A stretch of 64,000 nt of DNA from Jacaranda mimosifolia (taxonomy: Eukaryota > Streptophyta > Magnoliopsida > Lamiales > Bignoniaceae), in NCBI GenBank assembly GCA_018894105.1, contig CM032132.1, forward strand, positions 29,501,379 through 29,565,378, in the 5' to 3' direction. Shown here in pieces: positions 59,118-64,000 of the stretch; position 1 is the stretch's first letter, and each line of letters begins with the position of its first letter. The translations under genes and the position numbers were made by a program. The notes beneath the pieces were generated by a model. The model ran no database searches, had not been told where the DNA came from, and saw only the letters and a list, made by a program, of their open reading frames with translations.

Positions 59118-61363
59118 TGTAATGCCCCCATTCGGGATCGCCCTTAGCTAAGGTGCCACTTAATTCAAACTTAAATCTTAATCTACAAACAAGCAATAGG
59201 CTAAAAGCATTTCAACTTAGCTTATCAAAAGCAGTGAAAATTTCAAACTTAACTACCATGACAAGCACTTAAAGACGTTCCATAATTCAACTTCTTATAT
59301 ATAACATAACATGTACAGACCTAAAGTCCTCCACATTAGTCCTGACATATCACATCGTCTCAAAACCAAAGTTAACATTCAGGAGAGCTCAATAACATAC
59401 ACAAGCACCTATTCTATTACAAAAGTATTTCTTCGGCCAACTCAGGAGTCCATATCTTTTACTTAAACCTATCTGAGAAAGTCAAAGGAATACGGGGGGT
59501 AAGTTCAAAGACTTAGTGAGGGATAGGCATAAGAACAACAATGGGGATCTTTCGAGGAAGAATCAACCCAATAGATCGTCAAATAACATACAATACAGGA
59601 ACGTACCAAGAAACAGGCAATTACAAGTCAATAAACAAGCATTAACCGATTCAAGAGTTCAAGTAGGCAATAGCTTGGGGTTGTAATTGTTGGCTCAAAA
59701 GGTCTGGTATTGTCTCAATCAATTCTGGTCAGGAGGTATAAAGTGTCTCAACCAATCACAGTTTAGGAGGAAATGCAGACATCTCGATCGGCCCGAACAA
59801 CAACCCGACTTATACCCAAAAGCTACACCGTCCTTATTGCTCCACGAGCAGGATGCAAACAATGGGTTACAGTTAAACAACACAAACCCAAATCATATGT
59901 AATCCAATAGGTCAGCATAAAACATGCAAATCTAATTCCCTTTATACCAACCAAATAAGTACTTTTGATGTCTGGGGAAATACCTCTAACTCATCACTAA
60001 ATGTAGATGCCTAGAGAAACGCCCCTGACTTACTGCTGATACCCAGGGAAATGCCCCTAGCGATATCACTGATACTAAGGAAATGCCCTCAATGTACCGC
60101 AAACATGTACAAGTATATCTCAACGCTCCACTAAGATTGGCACTCGGCAGAAACATAATTGCTAATACCCAGGGAAACACCCCTAGCAGTATCGCTGATA
60201 CTCAGGGAAAAGCCCCTAACGTATTGCTAATATATCCCCGTACATATAATAGATATCAATCAATCAATTCATAATTCCAATATCAGGTAATAGATGACAA
60301 TTGAACATATGAGCAAAAAGTACATGCATGGAAATATATATGTATCAATCTTATACAAATCCTCATCTATGGCATATTACAAAGTCCAATGGACATAATG
60401 GTACATCGCATGTATACACACATACACACACATATATATAAAAATATATATAATTTAACTCCCTTTTTACTCATGAATTTGCTTAACCGGACCTCAAAAT
60501 CACAAACCAAGACCACAGTTACCATCCTCGGGATGAGCTGGAGATTCTGACCCTGCCGTGCCACTGTCCGCTACGGGAAAATCTCAAAACTACCCGCAAA
60601 CTACTCCTCTAGACAAGAGCTGTTTAACGCATCCTTCAATTAACCATTTCAATGTCGGGAAGACCTCCAATTTGAGCTCCAAATTTACTGCCTTGCCTTT
60701 CGCCACCGTAAGTCTTTCTTTAATTTTCATTGCAGGCGCCACCCTTTACTCCAATCTAAGTGTACCACCTTGTTCCCTAAGCTGAAATCTTCACCTTTCA
60801 CTGCCTAGAAACCGGTCTCTACCTCACCTTTGCTGTCACCCATCCATCGCCGCCGCGGTAAAGTTTGAGCTTCAGTTTTCTAGTAGCCCGCCTTGAACTG
60901 TGGGTGCATGATGGTCAGGAGAAGCATTTGGCCAATTTTATTTGAAGGTTTGGCCATCACCGGTAGATGTTTGTTAGAGTTGATGAGGAGGGGTTTTGAG
61001 TGAGGAAAAAAATGAAAATAAGTTATATATAGTAATAACTTTTCCTAATTCGTAGATTGACAGCAGAAGTTTCTTTAGCTAACAATTAAGCCCTTGAAAG
61101 TTTCCACAAACTTCAATTCAACCCCTAACTAAGTAGGTGCCTTACTTTGACCCCTTTGCCAAAAAATAATAGCCATGTAACCCCAACACTTTCAAGATAT
61201 GATCCAATTAAGTCTTGCTTAATTGCACTTTGACCCCAAAACTTTCAAAATTTTTGCAATCAAGTATTTTTCATTTATTTTTTGAGCCCTAAAATTTGAC
61301 TAATAAAAATCTTGATTTTCTCAATTCTTATTTTCTAAAAAACTAAATTTTAGGGGTGTTACA
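59118..61363 (-). repeat. 3' LTR (copy L4)
   Basis: 2246 bp, TGTAATGCCCC in plus view to GGTGTTACA. Splice acceptor-like GACTTTCTCAG|ATAGG ends at 59473; the donor position near 60361-60366 reads ATGAGG instead of GTGAGG. Array at 59970-60230. Confidence 0.85.
59970..60230. repeat. Minisatellite in LTR (L4), CTGATACCCAGGGAAATGCC units
   Basis: About six units around CCCAGGGAAATGCCCCTA, related in reverse to the S2 TAGGGCTATTCCTAGG array and to 63350-63540. Confidence 0.8.
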
Positions 61364-61380
61364 CTCCCCCTCCCTTAAAA
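61364..61380 (-). other. Polypurine tract
   Basis: Minus strand TTTTAAGGGAGGGGGAG directly before TGTAACACC. Confidence 0.85.
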
Positions 61381-61839
61381 GAATCTGGTCCCCAGATTCT
61401 CATCTTCAATTAGATGAACCTCGATTGACACCAGTACCTATAACATTCTGGTTTTTTGGTGCCTAAATCTCCTATCATTTCAATACTTAAAATATCCTCT
61501 ATTTCAATTTTGATAGAGTGCGTGCTCTTATTTAAAAGTCTATAAAACCATTATAGCAACAAACAATTAACAACATCACAAGTTCATACTTGCATATTAT
61601 TTACATCAAAGAGTAGTTAAGTTCAAACTTAACATGCTAGATGTCATAACTTATCATACATTCCAGAGCAACTAAATATAGATTCACAAAAGCCTAAACA
61701 TACTAGGTATATACATAATCTATACGCCTGTTGCTCCTTAAACTCTGTCTGGGTTATGAAGCTAAAAATGCAGTATCAGACTTTCCTTCCACGTCCTAGA
61801 ACTTAGCTAGAACCTTCAATCACCTGTTTCTCTTTTCCC

Positions 61840-62643
61840 GCCGATGTTAGACCTTTCCTCCTGGGGCAATTTTTCAAGTAGTGTTGATCACTGCCACAAC
61901 CCATACATCTTCCCTACTTTCTCCAGCATCCTGACTCCTCATGGTTATGTAATCCATAGAATTCCCATTTCTTTCATGGCCTTTCTTAAGTCAGAATTGA
62001 CGTCTCATCAATCTGACAGGCTCGAGGAGCAGCGCTTTCAACCTGTAACCATGGTTGTTTTTCTCTAGTGCTATTCTGCTTCTCAAGGAGTGATCTTCCT
62101 TTTCACCTCTTGTCCTCAATTTTTCTGATCTCATGAAGCTCCGCTTCTAGTTGTAACGCCTTACTTATAGCCAAGTTGAAATTTTGTAGGTCCTATGTGG
62201 CCAAATCCCACCTCAGTTCTGGTCGTAGCCCCTGTATGAACCGTCGAGTTTGCAAGACCTCATTTTCCTATAGATAGGGAGCATACTATAAGAGTCTGCT
62301 GAAGGTAGCCTTATACTTACTAACAGACTGGTTTCCCTGAACCAGATCCATAAACTCCCTTTCTTTTGCTTGCTTAACTACTAGGGGCATGTATTTGTCC
62401 TTAAACTCCCGGGTAAAGTTATCCCAGGTTTTGGGGTTGCCGTAGCTATCCATCTGCGGTCGTTCATTCTCCATTAGTTCCTTGTAGACTTCATTAAGAG
62501 AAACACAACAAAACACACTCTTTGCTCATCTGGGTAGTGCAAGGTCCCAAATATGTTCTCTAAGTCTTCCACCCATTCCTCTGTTTTATGGTCATCTGGC
62601 TCACCATAGAATTTTGGGGGATAAAATTGCAGAAACCGCTCTA
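61840..62643 (-). pseudogene. gag pseudogene with zinc knuckle (Ty3/gypsy)
   Basis: Minus strand from 62643 down. The frame EPDDHKTEEWVEDLENIFG and the Retrotrans_gag-type segment WDNFTREFKDKYMPLVVKQ with AKEREFMDLVQGNQSVSKY are clear. Further on, in another frame, CMGCGSDQHYLKNC (61866-61907) is a CX2CX4HX4C zinc knuckle, the nucleic-acid-binding motif of Gag. Frame changes and stops break the gene, and the gag start is lost in the deletion at about 62640. No protease or RT follows before the 3' LTR. This type of Gag fits chromovirus-like Ty3/gypsy elements. Confidence 0.85.
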
Positions 62644-62865
62644 ATTACCATGACAAGCACTTAAAGACGTTGCATGATTCAACTTCTTATATCTAACATA
62701 ACATGTATAGACCTAAAGTCCTCCACATCAGTCCTGACATATCACATCATCTCCAAACCAAAGTTAACATTCAAGAGAGCTCAATAACATACACAAGGAC
62801 TTGTTCCATTACAAAAGTATTTCTCTAGCCCAACTTAGGAGTCAATATTCTTCACTTAAACCTGT

Positions 62866-63980
62866 TTACGAAAGTTAAAGGAATACGGGGGGCAAGTTCG
62901 AAGACTTAGTGAGGGATAAACATAAGAACAACAATGGAGATCTATTGAGGAAGAATTAATCCAATAGATCATCAAATAACATACAGTACGGGAACGTATC
63001 AAGAAATAGGCAATTACAAGTCAATAAACAAGCGTTAACAAATTCAAGAGTTCAAGTGGGTAATAGCTTGGGGTTGTAACTGTCGGCTCAAAGGGCCTAG
63101 TATCGTCTGAACCGATTTTGCTCAGAAGGTATAGAGCGTCTCAACTGATCACAGTTCGGGAGGAAATGCAAATGGCTCGATTGGCCCGGACAACAGCCTG
63201 ACTTAAACTAGGAATTTACATCATCCTTATTGCTCCATGAGCAAGACACAAACAATGGGTTACAGTCAAACAATACAAGCCCAAATCAAATGTAATCCAA
63301 CAGGTCAGAACAAAATATGCATATCTGATTCCTCTTATTCTAGCCAAACAAGTATTTTTGATGTCCAGGGAAATGCCTCTGACTCACTGTTGATACCTAG
63401 GGAAATGCCCCAAAGGTATTGCCGATACTTAGGAAATGCCCCTAATGTACCGCAAACATGTACAAGTATATCTCAGCATTCCGCTAAGATTAGCACTTGA
63501 CCCAAGTGTACAAGCCCCCAACATACTGCTATCATATCTCCGTACATATAACAGATATCAATCAGTCAATTCATAATTCCCGGCATATATCCATATAATA
63601 GAACGATAATGGATAACAAGACAATAAAAAGTATCAATCAAGAACAAGTATGATATCAGAACGATCATATAACAGACGATCAGGTAGCAAATCGAACAGA
63701 TAACAGATGAGACATTCTAGGCGCCAGAACATACAAGAACAAATCATATCAGAATACGATCAAGAATTAACCCTCACAGGGGTGTACGAGTCAATTAACT
63801 CTCACAGGGGTACAAGTATTAGGTAACAGATAACAATTGAGCGTGCGAGCAAGAACAAGTACTCAAGTGAGTGTGATTTCAATCAATCAAGAGCAGTCAG
63901 TACAATCAAGTTGAACCCACACAAGGGTCATTCCACAACAATAGATATATATAAACAAGGCTAGAATGGCAGACCCTCAC
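62866..63980 (-). other. Putative LTR intron with broken acceptor (copy L5)
   Basis: Donor conserved at 63980; acceptor mutated (TTTCGTAA|ACAGG at 62866). Array at 63350-63540. Confidence 0.35.
63350..63540. repeat. Minisatellite in LTR (L5)
   Basis: Three or four units with CCAGGGAAATGCC and GTACCGCAAACATGTACAAG words, related to 59970-60230. Confidence 0.7.
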
Positions 63981-64000
63981 CTCCGTAATCTCAGAAATGC

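Larger units (their letters stand above)
59118..64000 (-). mobile_element. Long-LTR Ty3/gypsy element with gag, cut by the window edge
   Basis: Minus orientation. 3' LTR 59118-61363, purine tract, an internal region with a broken gag (61365-62643), then a 5' LTR that lacks its first 130 or so bases in plus view (LTR end, PBS, gag start) and continues past 64000. No protease or pol. It shows that the long-LTR family once encoded a zinc-knuckle Gag. Confidence 0.85.
62644..64000 (-). repeat. Truncated 5' LTR (copy L5), continues beyond window
   Basis: 62645 aligns with 59251 in the 3' LTR. The first roughly 133 bp (plus view), the PBS and the gag start are deleted. Donor-like site CTGAGATTACGGAG|GTGAGGG at 63980 is intact. 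The acceptor position near 62866 reads AA instead of AG, so it is probably dead. Confidence 0.8.

Overview
The window is AT-rich plant nuclear DNA, almost certainly from a eudicot-type seed plant. The evidence is methyl-initiator-tRNA primer-binding sites, long-LTR Ty3/gypsy elements, a Tat-lineage element, hAT, CACTA and MITE elements, and a TRIM. I find no intact host protein-coding gene, tRNA or rRNA gene and no CRISPR array. The window reads as a repeat island built by repeated nested insertion. All coding traces are decayed retrotransposon genes.

Dominant family: eight copies or partial copies of one long-LTR family (LTR sense TGTAACACCCC...TACA, 2.1 to 3.6 kb). One element has both LTRs (minus, 1831-10247, initiator-Met PBS at 6739-6751, RT remnant inside). 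There are solo LTRs at 30586-34139 (+), 39089-45046 (-, itself split by a solo LTR at 41744-44866 (+)) and 49732-51856 (+). A minus-strand element at 59118-64000 carries a gag remnant with a zinc knuckle and runs off the window. A truncated, divergent LTR start lies at 27880. Most copies keep a splice-donor-like site and a splice-acceptor-like site inside the LTR. The 1.0 to 1.7 kb between them holds a different minisatellite in nearly every lineage and a short hairpin just before the acceptor. An LTR-embedded intron is the most interesting hypothesis here.

Region by region: 1-1830 is AT-rich with a GC-rich core. 1831-10247 is the long-LTR element. 10248-15748 holds MITE-like sequence, a GC-rich tandem duplication and an orphan CACTA end. 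15749-19569 is a hAT-like element split by a 2.9 kb CACTA element (15777-18685, TSD CAA). 19635-29442 is bounded by hAT-like ends with an exact 8-bp duplication and contains a small relative in the opposite orientation (22402-23432). 30388-37777 is a gag-only Ty3/gypsy element whose 5' LTR was split by a solo LTR. 39089-45046 is the nested solo-LTR pair. 45047-49731 is AT-rich with a Stowaway-like MITE and a complete TRIM (49234-49579, TSD ACTTA). 51857-59117 is an AT-rich repeat split by a 6.2 kb Tat-lineage element (52194-58429, TSD ACTAT) with an antisense, apparently spliced gene. 59118-64000 is the last long-LTR element.

How the parts relate: the layout is a stratigraphy. Target-site duplications give relative ages (the 41744 solo LTR is younger than the 39089 one; the 30586 solo LTR is younger than the 30388 element; the CACTA is younger than its hAT host; the Tat element is younger than the AT-rich repeat around it). 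No coding unit looks functional.
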